From: Candidatus Gastranaerophilales bacterium
Lineage (GTDB): Bacteria; Cyanobacteriota; Vampirovibrionia; Gastranaerophilales; Gastranaerophilaceae
Reading direction: 5' to 3'
Length of the DNA stretch: 64,000 nt
Assembly: GCA_944324915.1 (NCBI GenBank)
Contig: CALUYD010000001.1
Location: forward strand, 186,001-250,000
Part shown: positions 52,486 to 61,055 of the stretch, piece by piece
How positions within the stretch are numbered: position 1 is the stretch's first letter
How the letters are laid out: every line of letters starts with the position of its first letter
Notes under the pieces: model-generated
What the model saw: only the letters and a program-made list of their open reading frames with translations
Database searches by the model: none
What the model was told of the DNA's origin: nothing
Program-made: the position numbers and the translations under genes

Positions 52486-53121
52486 TTATCTATTTAAACC
52501 AAAATAGGGATTATATTCTTTTTCATATTTTATAGTCGTACTATCGCCATGCCCAGGGTAAACTATTATATTTTCATCCAAAGTAAATAATTTTTCTTTT
52601 ATACTTTTTTCAATTTCGCTCATAGAGCCACCCCACAAATCACATCTTCCGATTGAGCCTTGGAATAATGTGTCGCCTGAAAATAAGATATTATCAATTA
52701 AATAGCAAACTCCGCCTTTTGAGTGTCCACTTGTGTGAATGACTTTTATTTTTTTATCTCCAAGACATAAATTAGTTGTATTTTCATCAACAAGCCCATC
52801 TATACAAGGAATTTTTATATCTTCAATTCCTGCCATGGTGCATTGCGTTTCCATTTTATCCAATAAATACATATCTTCTTTATGAATTAATATCTGTATT
52901 TGAGGAAAGGTTTTCTTTAATTTGGAAACACAATAAACATGATCAAAATGACCATGGGTAATTAGAGCATATTTTAAATGAATATTTTCTTTTTTTACTA
53001 TTTGCTCAATTTCTTCAATTGCACAAGTGCAATCTACAATAGCTCCTTCTTTAGTTTTTTTATCATAAACAAGGTAAGTTATTGCACCAAAAATTCCGTT
53101 GGGAAATATTTTAATCTCCAT
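52486..53121 (-). CDS. MBL-fold metallohydrolase (glyoxalase II-like)
   Basis: The 211-residue protein holds the metal motif THGHFDHVYCV (HxHxDH), then HTSGHSKGGVCYL, FSGDTLFQGSIGRCDLWGG, and a late PGHGDSTTI His. This is the typical single-domain GloB/YcbL-like hydrolase, which cleaves thioesters such as S-lactoylglutathione or related disulfides. Its ATG follows the stop of a small gene directly (TAA-ATG), so they are co-transcribed. Confidence 0.92.
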   Translation of the reverse strand: MEIKIFPNGIFGAITYLVYDKKTKEGAIVDCTCAIEEIEQIVKKENIHLKYALITHGHFDHVYCVSKLKKTFPQIQILIHKEDMYLLDKMETQCTMAGIEDIKIPCIDGLVDENTTNLCLGDKKIKVIHTSGHSKGGVCYLIDNILFSGDTLFQGSIGRCDLWGGSMSEIEKSIKEKLFTLDENIIVYPGHGDSTTIKYEKEYNPYFGLNR

Positions 53122-53361
53122 TTATCTTTCCTTTAAATTAATCCTTTTAATATATTTGGATTTTAACATATAAATCCAATTTTTGATTAAATTAAAGGGA
53201 GATAAATCTTGATATACTTTATATAAAATCGAGCGCATTTTTTTATCCGAAACATCAAAATGTCTTTGAAGTTCTTGAATATATTTATTTATATACTCTT
53301 TTATTCGAGCTTCCTTGAAAGTTTCTTCAAGAGATTTATTTTTATGGAATAAGTTTTGCAT
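53122..53361 (-). CDS. Small basic protein, function unknown
   Basis: The 79-residue lysine-rich helical protein (EARIKEYINKYIQELQRHFDVSDKK, then YKVYQDLSPFNLIKNWIYMLKSKYIKRIN) has no signal peptide and no clear family. It ends exactly where the MBL gene begins, so it is translated in the same transcript. It might bind nucleic acid or a partner enzyme; this is only a guess. Confidence 0.55.
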   Translation of the reverse strand: MQNLFHKNKSLEETFKEARIKEYINKYIQELQRHFDVSDKKMRSILYKVYQDLSPFNLIKNWIYMLKSKYIKRINLKER

Positions 53362-53474
53362 AATACACCGCTTTTCAAGTTTATTTTAAAAAAAAATTCT
53401 GCGCTTTTCATTAGAATAATGCACAATAAAGGCTAATATACACAAGTTTAAATATTGTGTTAAAATTATTTGTA

Positions 53475-54374
53475 ATGAGAGAGGTTAAATTTAAATTTAA
53501 TATATTTTTTATAGTTTTTTTGATGTTATTTAATTTAATAACAGCTCAAAAAGCCCATGCCATAAGAATAGGGCTAAATGAAGGTGTTAAAAAAACTTAT
53601 GTCGGAAGCTCTCAAAATGCTTGGTTTAGAGATGCTAACACAGGAAAATTACTCTTTATATCTCGTTCTTTTTTCCCTTATTCAATTAAGGCCTATGGAG
53701 ATGAATCAATAGCAATAAAATTAAAAGGTAAATATTATGATTGCGCAACCAATGCTATATTCATAGAAAACCCAGAAAAAAGAGGGTTTTTAGCTACAAA
53801 AAGAAGATGGTATAGAGGAGATATTGTAATTTATAATATTAATGGCACCTTAACTGTTGTAAATTCGCTGCCGTTAGAAGAATATCTGATGGGTGTCGTG
53901 CCATCTGAAATGCCCTCTAAATGGAATATAGAAGCTCAAAAAGCACAAGCAATTGCAGCAAGAAGCTATGCTTTAGCTAATCTGAATAAAAGAGGTTCAC
54001 ACGGTTATGATTTAAAAGACACTCCTCATGATCAAGCCTATGGCGGAGCAAGCAGTGAAACACCTCAAACAACAAGAGCAGTATTATCCACAAGAGGCGA
54101 AGTTTTAACTTATGATAATAAAATAATTCCAGCTTACTACCATGCCTCAGCAGGCGGTAAAACTATTCAAGCAGGAGAAATTTGGAATCATGACTTACCT
54201 TATATACAATCTGTTAACAGTTTCGATTGGGGAATAAGAAAAAATGGTCATGGAGTAGGCATGAGTCAATATGGAGCTAATAACCTTGCAAATAAAGGCT
54301 TTAGCGCTCGTCAAATTTTAAATTATTTTTATAAAGACATAACATTTTCAAAATTAAAAACCAAAGAAGATTAA
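53475..54374 (+). CDS. SpoIID/LytB-domain protein (peptidoglycan lytic transglycosylase-like)
   Basis: The 299-residue protein starts at ATG 53475 (a GTG at 53457 is the alternative; neither has a good ribosome site). A signal peptide or anchor lies at about residues 6-29 and ends in QKAHA. The SpoIID domain (about 125-290) has LPLEEYLMGVVPSEMPSKWNIEAQKAQAIAARSYAL (catalytic Glu region), AYYHASAGG and WGIRKNGHGVGMSQYGANNLANKGFSARQILNYFY. It cuts denuded glycan strands and is expected in the periplasm or cell wall. Its presence outside spore formers matches cyanobacteria and relatives. Confidence 0.9.
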   Translation: MREVKFKFNIFFIVFLMLFNLITAQKAHAIRIGLNEGVKKTYVGSSQNAWFRDANTGKLLFISRSFFPYSIKAYGDESIAIKLKGKYYDCATNAIFIENPEKRGFLATKRRWYRGDIVIYNINGTLTVVNSLPLEEYLMGVVPSEMPSKWNIEAQKAQAIAARSYALANLNKRGSHGYDLKDTPHDQAYGGASSETPQTTRAVLSTRGEVLTYDNKIIPAYYHASAGGKTIQAGEIWNHDLPYIQSVNSFDWGIRKNGHGVGMSQYGANNLANKGFSARQILNYFYKDITFSKLKTKED

Positions 54375-54402
54375 TTTTAAAAGTTTTTCAAACATAAAAG
54401 AC

Positions 54403-54430
54403 TTGCAAAAGCCTTTTAAATGTGTATAAT
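54403..54430 (+). promoter_or_regulatory. Promoter of the HU gene
   Basis: TTGCAA (54403-54408), 16-base spacer, TATAAT (54425-54430), followed by the AAGGAG ribosome site 11 bases before ATG. Confidence 0.8.
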
Positions 54431-54460
54431 AAAGTGGTGTTATTTAAAAGGAGTTGCAAA

Positions 54461-54733
54461 ATGAACAAAGAAGAATTAGTAAAAGCAGTTGCAGCAGTTG
54501 CTAAACTATCTCAAAAAGAAACAGCTGAAGTTATCGGTGCTACAATCGAAACAATCCAAAAAACAGTAGCTAAAAAACAAAAAGTTACTTTAGTTGGTTT
54601 TGGTACTTTTGAAGCTAGAAAAAGAGCTGCTAGAGTAGGTAGAAATCCACAAACAGGTAAAGAAATTAAAATCGCTGCTAAAACAGTTCCTGCTTTCTCA
54701 GCTGGTAAAAAATTCAAAGAATTAGTAAAATAG
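54461..54733 (+). CDS. hup: HU-family DNA-binding protein
   Basis: The 90-residue histone-like protein starts at ATG 54461, with AAGGAG before it. It has the HU fold: N-terminal helices MNKEELVKAVAAVAKLSQKE, then the signature VTLVGFGTFEARKRAARVGRNPQTGKEIKI, the beta-arm that wraps DNA, and the terminal AKTVPAFSAGKKFKELVK. It is monocistronic, highly expressed by its promoter and codon use, and ends with a terminator. Confidence 0.96.
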   Translation: MNKEELVKAVAAVAKLSQKETAEVIGATIETIQKTVAKKQKVTLVGFGTFEARKRAARVGRNPQTGKEIKIAAKTVPAFSAGKKFKELVK

Positions 54734-54750
54734 TTCTTTAAATTAACTTT

Positions 54751-54781
54751 AAAAAGGCCCTTATTTGTTAAGGGTCTTTTT
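54751..54781 (+). terminator. Terminator of the HU gene
   Basis: AAAGGCCCTTA / TAAGGGTCTTT hairpin with a 5-base loop and one wobble pair, then TTTTT. Confidence 0.85.
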
Positions 54782-54955
54782 ATTTGAAAAAAAAGAGCGT
54801 GATTAACGCTCAAAGTCATGTTTTTGGTTTATTAAGTTATAAAATTATATTTTAGAATATATATAAATTATATTGATATATAGTAACTTTAAATTAACAT
54901 TATGTCAAATATTGTTATTTTATGATATATTTAATATATGTAGTTAGGAGGAATT

Positions 54956-55456
54956 ATGGCAAAAGATGCTAGTTTTGATATTGTTTCGGAATTTGATAAA
55001 CAAGAGCTTGTAAACGCGATAGATCAAGTTAAAAGAGAATTATCCACTCGTTTTGATTTAAAAGATTCTAATTCAACCATAGAACTTGTTGAAGATAAAG
55101 CCATTAATATCACCACAAATGACGAAATGAAATTAAAAAATATATACGATATTTTGCAATCAAAATTAGTTAAAAGAAATTTAAGTCTTAAAATTCTTGA
55201 TCCCCAAAAATCTGAAAATGCTCTTGGCGGAAATGTTAAACAAGAAATTAAACTTAAAAAAGGCTTATCAGTTGAATTAGCCAAAAAAATTGTTGCCATG
55301 ATTAAAGATACAAAATTAAAAGTGCAAGCCTCTATTCAAGGTGACAGCGTTAGAGTAGTCGGAAAATCAAGAGATGACCTCCAAGACGTTATAAAAGCAA
55401 TTAGAGCCAAAGAAGACTCAATTGACGCGCCTTTGCAATTTACAAATTATCGTTAA
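54956..55456 (+). CDS. yajQ: YajQ-family nucleotide/cyclic di-GMP-binding protein
   Basis: The 166-residue protein is a typical YajQ: ASFDIVSEFDKQELVNAIDQVKRELSTRFDLKDS, then LDPQKSENALGGNVKQEIKLKKGL and VQASIQGDSVRVVGKSRDDLQDVIKAIR, two ferredoxin-like repeats. Some members bind cyclic di-GMP and act with a transcription factor. The GGAGG ribosome site is strong. It fits with the GGDEF and HD-GYP genes in the window, though adjacency is lacking. It precedes the glycosyltransferase gene by 23 bases. Confidence 0.94.
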   Translation: MAKDASFDIVSEFDKQELVNAIDQVKRELSTRFDLKDSNSTIELVEDKAINITTNDEMKLKNIYDILQSKLVKRNLSLKILDPQKSENALGGNVKQEIKLKKGLSVELAKKIVAMIKDTKLKVQASIQGDSVRVVGKSRDDLQDVIKAIRAKEDSIDAPLQFTNYR

Positions 55457-55479
55457 TATCAACAGGGTAAATTTCAAAA

Positions 55480-56799
55480 ATGAAAGAACGAATAACGCTT
55501 TTAACAATAATCACTTCTTTAATCGCATTCATAATTGTTTTTCAAAATTATTTTAATACAATGTGGGCAATTATTTTTCTTGTAGGCTTCATGACATTGT
55601 ATTCAATCTATATGTGGATTGCAACCAAATACAGAAAAAGAATTTTAAGAAAAAAACCGCCTATTATCAATTATGACTTTCATCCTTTCGTATCAATTTT
55701 AATTCCTTGCCATAATGAGCATGAAGTTATTGAAAAAACTGCTCAAAATATCTTAAACATTGATTATGATAATTTTGAAATCATCTTAATTGATGATAGA
55801 AGCGAAGATAACACGGCTGAAATTATCAAAAATTTAGAAAAAAAATATGATAAAATTACAGCCTTAATCCGCTCAAAAAATGCTATTGCAGGAAAATCAG
55901 CAGTATTAAATGATGCTATGAAAATAGCAAAAGGTGAAGCTATTCTTGTATTTGATGCTGATGCTAAAGTTGAAAATGATTTTCTTAAAAAAATGCTTCC
56001 AAAATTAGAACCGACTGATGTTGGCGCAGTTCAAGCACAAAAAGTTATAATTAACGCAAAACAAAACTTTTTAACACAATGCCAATATAACGAATATATC
56101 TTAGATACTCACTTGCAAGTCGGTCGTGATGCTGTTAGAGGAGCAGTTGAACTAAGAGGAAACGGCGAATTAATTAAACGCCAAGCAATTAACAATATTA
56201 ACGGCTGGAATGAAGAAACAATAACAGATGACCTTGATATGTCTACAAGATTACACATCAAAGGCTGGGATATTCGTTTTTGCCCTGAAGCACGTGTATA
56301 TGAAGAAGGTGTTATAACTTTTGGTGCGCTAATTCGTCAAAGAAGAAGATGGGTTGAAGGCTCAATCAGAAGATATTTAGAATACGCAGGACAAGTTTTC
56401 ACTTCAAAAGATATGTCCCTAAGGGTTGGTTTTGACCTTATTGCTTATATTACAGAGTTTTTATTGCCATTTTGGTTAATTGCTGAAATTTTCTTTCAAG
56501 CCTTTCATTTTATCCAAGGGGATACAAATTGCATATTATCATCAGCAATTTTAGTTGTAACAACAGCATTTTTCTTTGCGGGAAGTTTTATCTATGCCCT
56601 TAGAAAATATGCTAATTTAAAATTTAAAGACGCACTATGGCAATCAATCGTAACATCAATATATTTCCTAACTATTTGGTTTCCGATTGCAATGCTTATC
56701 ATATTTAAAATAGTATTTACCAAAAAAACAATGGATTGGGGCAAAACTCAACACGGAGTAGCAACAGTAATAGCCGAGGAATTAGAAAATGGACAATAA
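55480..56799 (+). CDS. Family 2 glycosyltransferase, processive membrane type
   Basis: The 439-residue protein has two N-terminal membrane helices (about 6-22, 26-46), a GT-A domain and three or more C-terminal helices (about 320-425). Catalytic acidic residues are in FVSILIPCHNEHEVI, LIDDRSEDNT, VFDADAKVE and TDDLDMSTRLHIKGW. RQRRRWVEGSIRRY is the QxxRW-type acceptor motif of processive synthases. It probably builds an exopolysaccharide or an envelope glycan. Its end overlaps murC by 11 bases, linking it to the cell-wall cluster. Confidence 0.92.
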   Translation: MKERITLLTIITSLIAFIIVFQNYFNTMWAIIFLVGFMTLYSIYMWIATKYRKRILRKKPPIINYDFHPFVSILIPCHNEHEVIEKTAQNILNIDYDNFEIILIDDRSEDNTAEIIKNLEKKYDKITALIRSKNAIAGKSAVLNDAMKIAKGEAILVFDADAKVENDFLKKMLPKLEPTDVGAVQAQKVIINAKQNFLTQCQYNEYILDTHLQVGRDAVRGAVELRGNGELIKRQAINNINGWNEETITDDLDMSTRLHIKGWDIRFCPEARVYEEGVITFGALIRQRRRWVEGSIRRYLEYAGQVFTSKDMSLRVGFDLIAYITEFLLPFWLIAEIFFQAFHFIQGDTNCILSSAILVVTTAFFFAGSFIYALRKYANLKFKDALWQSIVTSIYFLTIWFPIAMLIIFKIVFTKKTMDWGKTQHGVATVIAEELENGQ

Positions 56800-58165
56800 T
56801 CCGAATTTTCATTTCATTGCTATCGGAGGCGTTGGTCAAAGCGCATTAGCAAAAATCCTTTTATGCTTAGGTTATAGTGTATCAGGTTCAGATATAAATG
56901 AAAGCAAATATACTAAATTAGTTCGTGATTTAGGAGCAGAAGTTTATATGGGACATAATAAAAACAACATCAAAGGAACTCCTAAAATCGTTGTTTCATC
57001 GGCAATTAAAGAAGATAACCCTGAACTTATTGAAGCTAAAAAATTAAATTTAGAAATTATGCACAGAAGCGATTGCCTTAAATTCATATCACAACAATTT
57101 CCTAAATTTATAGGACTAGCCGGAACTCACGGCAAAACCACAACATCAGGACTTTTGAGCTTTATTTTAGAAAATTTAAAAGCAAATCCAAGTTATGCAA
57201 TAGGCGGAATTATTCCAAAATTAAATATTAACGCTAATGCAAATAAAAATTCAAAATATTTTATAGCTGAACTTGATGAATCAGATGGAACAATTCAAAA
57301 ATATTCTCCTGATTATCTTGTAATTAATAATCTTGAGGCTGATCATCTTGATTATTATAAAAACGGTTTAAATGATATTATAAAAACTTTTGAAAAATTA
57401 ACAACAAATATGAATGAAAATTCAAAAATTTTTATAAATATCGATGATGAAGGATGTAATAAATTTTTATCTCAAACAAATTATAAAAATTTTATTACTT
57501 ATGCAATAAATAAAAATGCGTCCTATCAAGCAAAAAACATTGTTTTCGATGAATTAAATTCTAGTTTTGAAATTTATAAAGAAAATAATCTATTAGGTAA
57601 AATTAATCTTATAATCCCCGGAATACATAATGTTTATAATGCTTTAGCTATTGTTAGCGTATTAGACAATTTAGGTTTTAAATTCGATGATTATAAAGAA
57701 TTTTTCAGCGAATTTTCAGGTATGGGAAGAAGATTTCAACTTGTTGCGGATGTAAACAACATCAAAATTATTGACGATTATGCTCATCATCCAAAAGAAA
57801 TCAAATCCACACTCAATTCAATCAAAAATCTAAAAAGAAGAAAGGTTGTAATTTTCCAACCACACAGATACACAAGACTAAAAGGTCTTTGGGAGGAATT
57901 TTTAGATAGTTTTAATGATATAGATGAGCTTTTTGTTGTTGATACATTTTGCGCAGGCGATAAATTTGATGAAGAATATAACAGCAAAAATTTTGTCAAA
58001 GAAATATCTAAAAAAGGCGTAAATGCGCAATATATTGATGGAGAAATAGCGCAAGCAGGAGAAAAAATTACACCATATTTAAAAGAAAATGATATAGTTT
58101 TAACTCTTGGTGCAGGCGATATTACTAAAATTGGCGGGGTGATAAATGGTCTGCTCGCAAAATGA
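56789..58165 (+). CDS. murC: UDP-N-acetylmuramate--L-alanine ligase
   Basis: MurC adds L-Ala to UDP-MurNAc with ATP. The 458-residue protein has the sugar-binding start FIAIGGVGQSALAKILLCLGYSVSGSDINESK, the P-loop GLAGTHGKTTTSGLL, and ELDESDGTIQKYSPDYLVINNLEADHLDYY (catalytic and ATP contacts). Ligands also include IPGIHNVYNALAI and DDYAHHPKEIKSTL. Genes follow in the order murC, murB, ddl, ftsQ, with overlaps that indicate one operon. murB starts 20 bases before its stop. Confidence 0.97.
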   Translation: MDNNPNFHFIAIGGVGQSALAKILLCLGYSVSGSDINESKYTKLVRDLGAEVYMGHNKNNIKGTPKIVVSSAIKEDNPELIEAKKLNLEIMHRSDCLKFISQQFPKFIGLAGTHGKTTTSGLLSFILENLKANPSYAIGGIIPKLNINANANKNSKYFIAELDESDGTIQKYSPDYLVINNLEADHLDYYKNGLNDIIKTFEKLTTNMNENSKIFINIDDEGCNKFLSQTNYKNFITYAINKNASYQAKNIVFDELNSSFEIYKENNLLGKINLIIPGIHNVYNALAIVSVLDNLGFKFDDYKEFFSEFSGMGRRFQLVADVNNIKIIDDYAHHPKEIKSTLNSIKNLKRRKVVIFQPHRYTRLKGLWEEFLDSFNDIDELFVVDTFCAGDKFDEEYNSKNFVKEISKKGVNAQYIDGEIAQAGEKITPYLKENDIVLTLGAGDITKIGGVINGLLAK

Positions 58166-59075
58166 AATAAAAAACTATAAAGATTTTCAAATGACAAACT
58201 ATAACACTTTGCGAATTAAATCAATCGCAAAGGAATTTTGGATGCCTGATAATACAGGTGAATTAATTTCATTATTAAAAAAATTTAAAAACGATAATCC
58301 GATTATCATAGGAAACGGCTCAAATATTCTTTGCTCATCTAGTGGCATATATGAACCTGTTATATACAGCGGAAACATTAAATCAGCAACCTTTTTCAAT
58401 ACAACAGTTGAAATTGAAGCAGGAGCCAAAAGCCAAATGATATCCAAAATGGCTCTTGATAAAGGTTTATCAGGGTTTGAATTTTTAATTGGAATACCTG
58501 CTACCATTGGAGGCACTGTATATATGAATGCAGGCGCACACTCTCAAACAATTAGCGACTGTTTAATAAGTGCCAAAGTATTTGATTGTCAAAAAAATAA
58601 AGTTTTAAATTTATCAAAAGAAGAACTTGATTTTTCATACAGACATTCAATTTTAAAAGAAAAACCATATATTCTTTTAAGTGCTAAATTTGAACTTGAA
58701 AAAAAAGATAAAGCAGAAATTAAAGCAAGAATGGATGAAAATTTAATCTTTAGAAAAAATAGACAACCTAACTTAGCACTTCCAAACGCAGGTTCTGTTT
58801 TTAAAAATCCTAAAGATTGCGAATTTTCAGCAGGTGCATTGATTGATAAATGCGGACTTAGAGGCTTTAGAATAGGCGATTGCGAAGTTTGGGAAAATCA
58901 TTGTAATTTCATAATCAACAAAGGAAAAGCGACAAGCATTGATTATACAAATATCGTTTTTGAAATTTATCAAAAAGTAAAAGAAAAATTTAATGTAGAA
59001 TTAACACCCGAGATAATATATGTCGGAAAAATGACAAAGGATGAAAAAGAAAAATGGAAAATACTAAAAAAATAA
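58146..59075 (+). CDS. murB: UDP-N-acetylenolpyruvoylglucosamine reductase
   Basis: MurB reduces the enolpyruvyl group with NADPH and FAD. The 309-residue protein has NTLRIKSIAKEFWMP, then IIGNGSNILCSSSG (FAD), the GFEFLIGIPATIGGTVYMNAGAH region with the Tyr/Arg active site nearby (DFSYRHSIL), and the proton donor Ser in PNAGSVFKNP. The short type (type II-like) form ends in NFIINKGKATSIDY and PEIIYVG. Overlaps with murC and ddl show translation coupling. Confidence 0.96.
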   Translation: MVCSQNEIKNYKDFQMTNYNTLRIKSIAKEFWMPDNTGELISLLKKFKNDNPIIIGNGSNILCSSSGIYEPVIYSGNIKSATFFNTTVEIEAGAKSQMISKMALDKGLSGFEFLIGIPATIGGTVYMNAGAHSQTISDCLISAKVFDCQKNKVLNLSKEELDFSYRHSILKEKPYILLSAKFELEKKDKAEIKARMDENLIFRKNRQPNLALPNAGSVFKNPKDCEFSAGALIDKCGLRGFRIGDCEVWENHCNFIINKGKATSIDYTNIVFEIYQKVKEKFNVELTPEIIYVGKMTKDEKEKWKILKK

Positions 59076-60004
59076 ACAAAAATTCTAAAATTGCAGTTTT
59101 ATGCGGTGGTTTATCAAATGAAAGAGAAGTATCGCTTCGCTCAGGCAAAAATGTCTATAAAGCATTAATTGAACTAGGCTACAAAGACACTACTTTAATT
59201 GATGTAAATAGAAATATCGCCTCAGTTTTAAAAGAAGAAAAAATAGAATATGCAATAAACGTTCTTCATGGAAGATATGGTGAAGACGGTTGCATTCAAG
59301 GAGTTTTAGAATTTTTAAATATACCTTATTCAGGTTGTAATGTTAAATCAAGCGCAATTTGTATGGATAAGATTATGACAAAAAAAGTTTTATCAACAGT
59401 TGATGTAAATCTTATCAAATCCGTAAATGTTACAAAAGATGATTACAAAACAAAAGTAAAAGAATTGAATTATCCGATTATAATAAAACCGGCAAACGAA
59501 GGCTCATCAATCGGTATGACAAAAGTAAACAGTGAAAATGAGCTTGATTGCGCTATGGATGAAGCTCTTAAATGCGATAAAGAAATTTTAATCGAAGAAT
59601 ATTTAGAAGGAACATCAGCAACAGTAGGCGTTTTAGAACGTGAAAAAGATGGCAAAATCGAAACTTTTGCAACACCTATACTTGCTTTTAAAACAAAAAC
59701 CGAATGGTATGATTATGAAGCAAAATATACAAAAGGCTTAACAGAATTTATTTTACCTGCTAATTTTGATGAAAATTTAACCAAAAAAATTCAACAAATG
59801 GCAATCACAGCACACAAATCTTGCTCATGCAAAGGTGTTTCTCGAGTTGACTTTTTAGTACATAATAACATACCATATATATTAGAAATAAATACTAACC
59901 CCGGTATGACAGATACTTCTGATTTACCGGCTCAAGCTCAAGCTATGGGCATAAATTACAACGAATTAGTCGATATAATTTTAAAAACAGCAGACATAAA
60001 ATAG
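59054..60004 (+). CDS. ddl: D-alanine--D-alanine ligase
   Basis: The 316-residue ATP-grasp enzyme joins two D-Ala for the peptide stem. It has VLCGGLSNEREVSLRSG (glycine-rich start), the ATP loop PIIIKPANEGSSIGMTKV, ILIEEYLEGT, and C-terminal RVDFLVHNNIPYILEINTNPGMTDTS (Mg ligands). It starts 22 bases before the end of murB. Confidence 0.97.
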   Translation: MENTKKINKNSKIAVLCGGLSNEREVSLRSGKNVYKALIELGYKDTTLIDVNRNIASVLKEEKIEYAINVLHGRYGEDGCIQGVLEFLNIPYSGCNVKSSAICMDKIMTKKVLSTVDVNLIKSVNVTKDDYKTKVKELNYPIIIKPANEGSSIGMTKVNSENELDCAMDEALKCDKEILIEEYLEGTSATVGVLEREKDGKIETFATPILAFKTKTEWYDYEAKYTKGLTEFILPANFDENLTKKIQQMAITAHKSCSCKGVSRVDFLVHNNIPYILEINTNPGMTDTSDLPAQAQAMGINYNELVDIILKTADIK

Positions 60005-60013
60005 AGGCAAAAA

Positions 60014-61015
60014 TTGGGTTTACTTTATCAAAAAAGAAGACTTAAAGTTAATAAAATAAAAAGGCAAATAGCTTCCAATAGAGCATTATTAATGCGCTTG
60101 AGGATGTTTTTATCCTTAATTTTAATAATCGGAATTTGCTATTGTTGCTATTTTATTCTTAAATTGCCTCAATGGTATATTGATTCTGAAAAACTATCAA
60201 AAGCCGACCCGAGCGTATTAAAAATACAAGGAAATAACATAACACCGGATTATAAAATTATCAATATGATAAGGCAAACTCAACTGCCATACACTCAAAT
60301 TTTCAGATTGGATACAGATGAGCTTGAAAATAACATCTCTCAACTGCAACCAATTAAAAAAGTTTATGTAAGAAGATATTGGTTTCCTGCAAGATTGGTG
60401 ATAAATGTTGATGAGAGAACACCTGTTTTTCTTTTAGCACCAAATCTTGAATCTGAAGCAACTTCAGCTCTTACAACAGACGGTGTTTTAATTGATCATG
60501 ATTATTTACCTTTTAATCCTGCAATAAAAACTAAAAAACTCTTAACTTATGGCGTAAGAGATGGGCATGATGAAGTTTGGGACAAAAAAAGAATAGAAGA
60601 AATATTAAAATTAACAAAAGCAATTGAAGCATATTCAAATCAAGAGGTTCAATATATCGATTTAAGAAATCAAAAAGATGTTTATATTATGCTTGAAGAA
60701 TATTTAATCCGTCTGGGAGAAATCAACGAAACATCCCTAAATCGTGCTAAATGGATTGCTTCAATTTTGCCTGAAGCAAAAAAATACAATCAGAAAGTAA
60801 AATATATCGACCTAAGGTGGGATGATTCATATTATTTACGTCTAAAAGAATCAAAAGACGAAGTTAAAAAAGAAATACAACAACAAAAAGAAGAAAATAA
60901 AGAAATAAAAGAAAAAAAACCGCAAGTTCAACAAGCGGCGAAAATCCAAGAAGAAACAATCCGGCAAGAACTACAAAAAGAAGCTGAAAAAGAAAATAAA
61001 ACGAATGAACAATAA
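60014..61015 (+). CDS. ftsQ: FtsQ/DivIB-type cell division protein
   Basis: The 333-residue protein starts at TTG 60014, supported by GAGGC just upstream and 9 bases after the ddl stop. A cytoplasmic basic N-terminus (YQKRRLKVNKIKRQIASNRALL), one membrane helix (about 31-50) and a POTRA domain (about 62-130; LKIQGNNITPDYKIINMIRQTQLPYTQIFRLDTDEL) lead to the FtsQ core (RRYWFPARLVINVDERTPVFLL). A 60-residue Glu/Lys/Gln-rich coiled tail ends it and is unusually long. It helps recruit the divisome in the periplasm. It completes the murC cluster. Confidence 0.9.
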   Translation: MGLLYQKRRLKVNKIKRQIASNRALLMRLRMFLSLILIIGICYCCYFILKLPQWYIDSEKLSKADPSVLKIQGNNITPDYKIINMIRQTQLPYTQIFRLDTDELENNISQLQPIKKVYVRRYWFPARLVINVDERTPVFLLAPNLESEATSALTTDGVLIDHDYLPFNPAIKTKKLLTYGVRDGHDEVWDKKRIEEILKLTKAIEAYSNQEVQYIDLRNQKDVYIMLEEYLIRLGEINETSLNRAKWIASILPEAKKYNQKVKYIDLRWDDSYYLRLKESKDEVKKEIQQQKEENKEIKEKKPQVQQAAKIQEETIRQELQKEAEKENKTNEQ

Positions 61016-61055
61016 AAACATTTATTCGTTATAATTCATATCCTGTGGAGAATAA

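Noticed and set aside
57787-58197. Minus-strand open frame of 136 codons across the murC/murB junction
   Set aside because: Both overlapped genes are clear and conserved; the frame has no start signal of its own.
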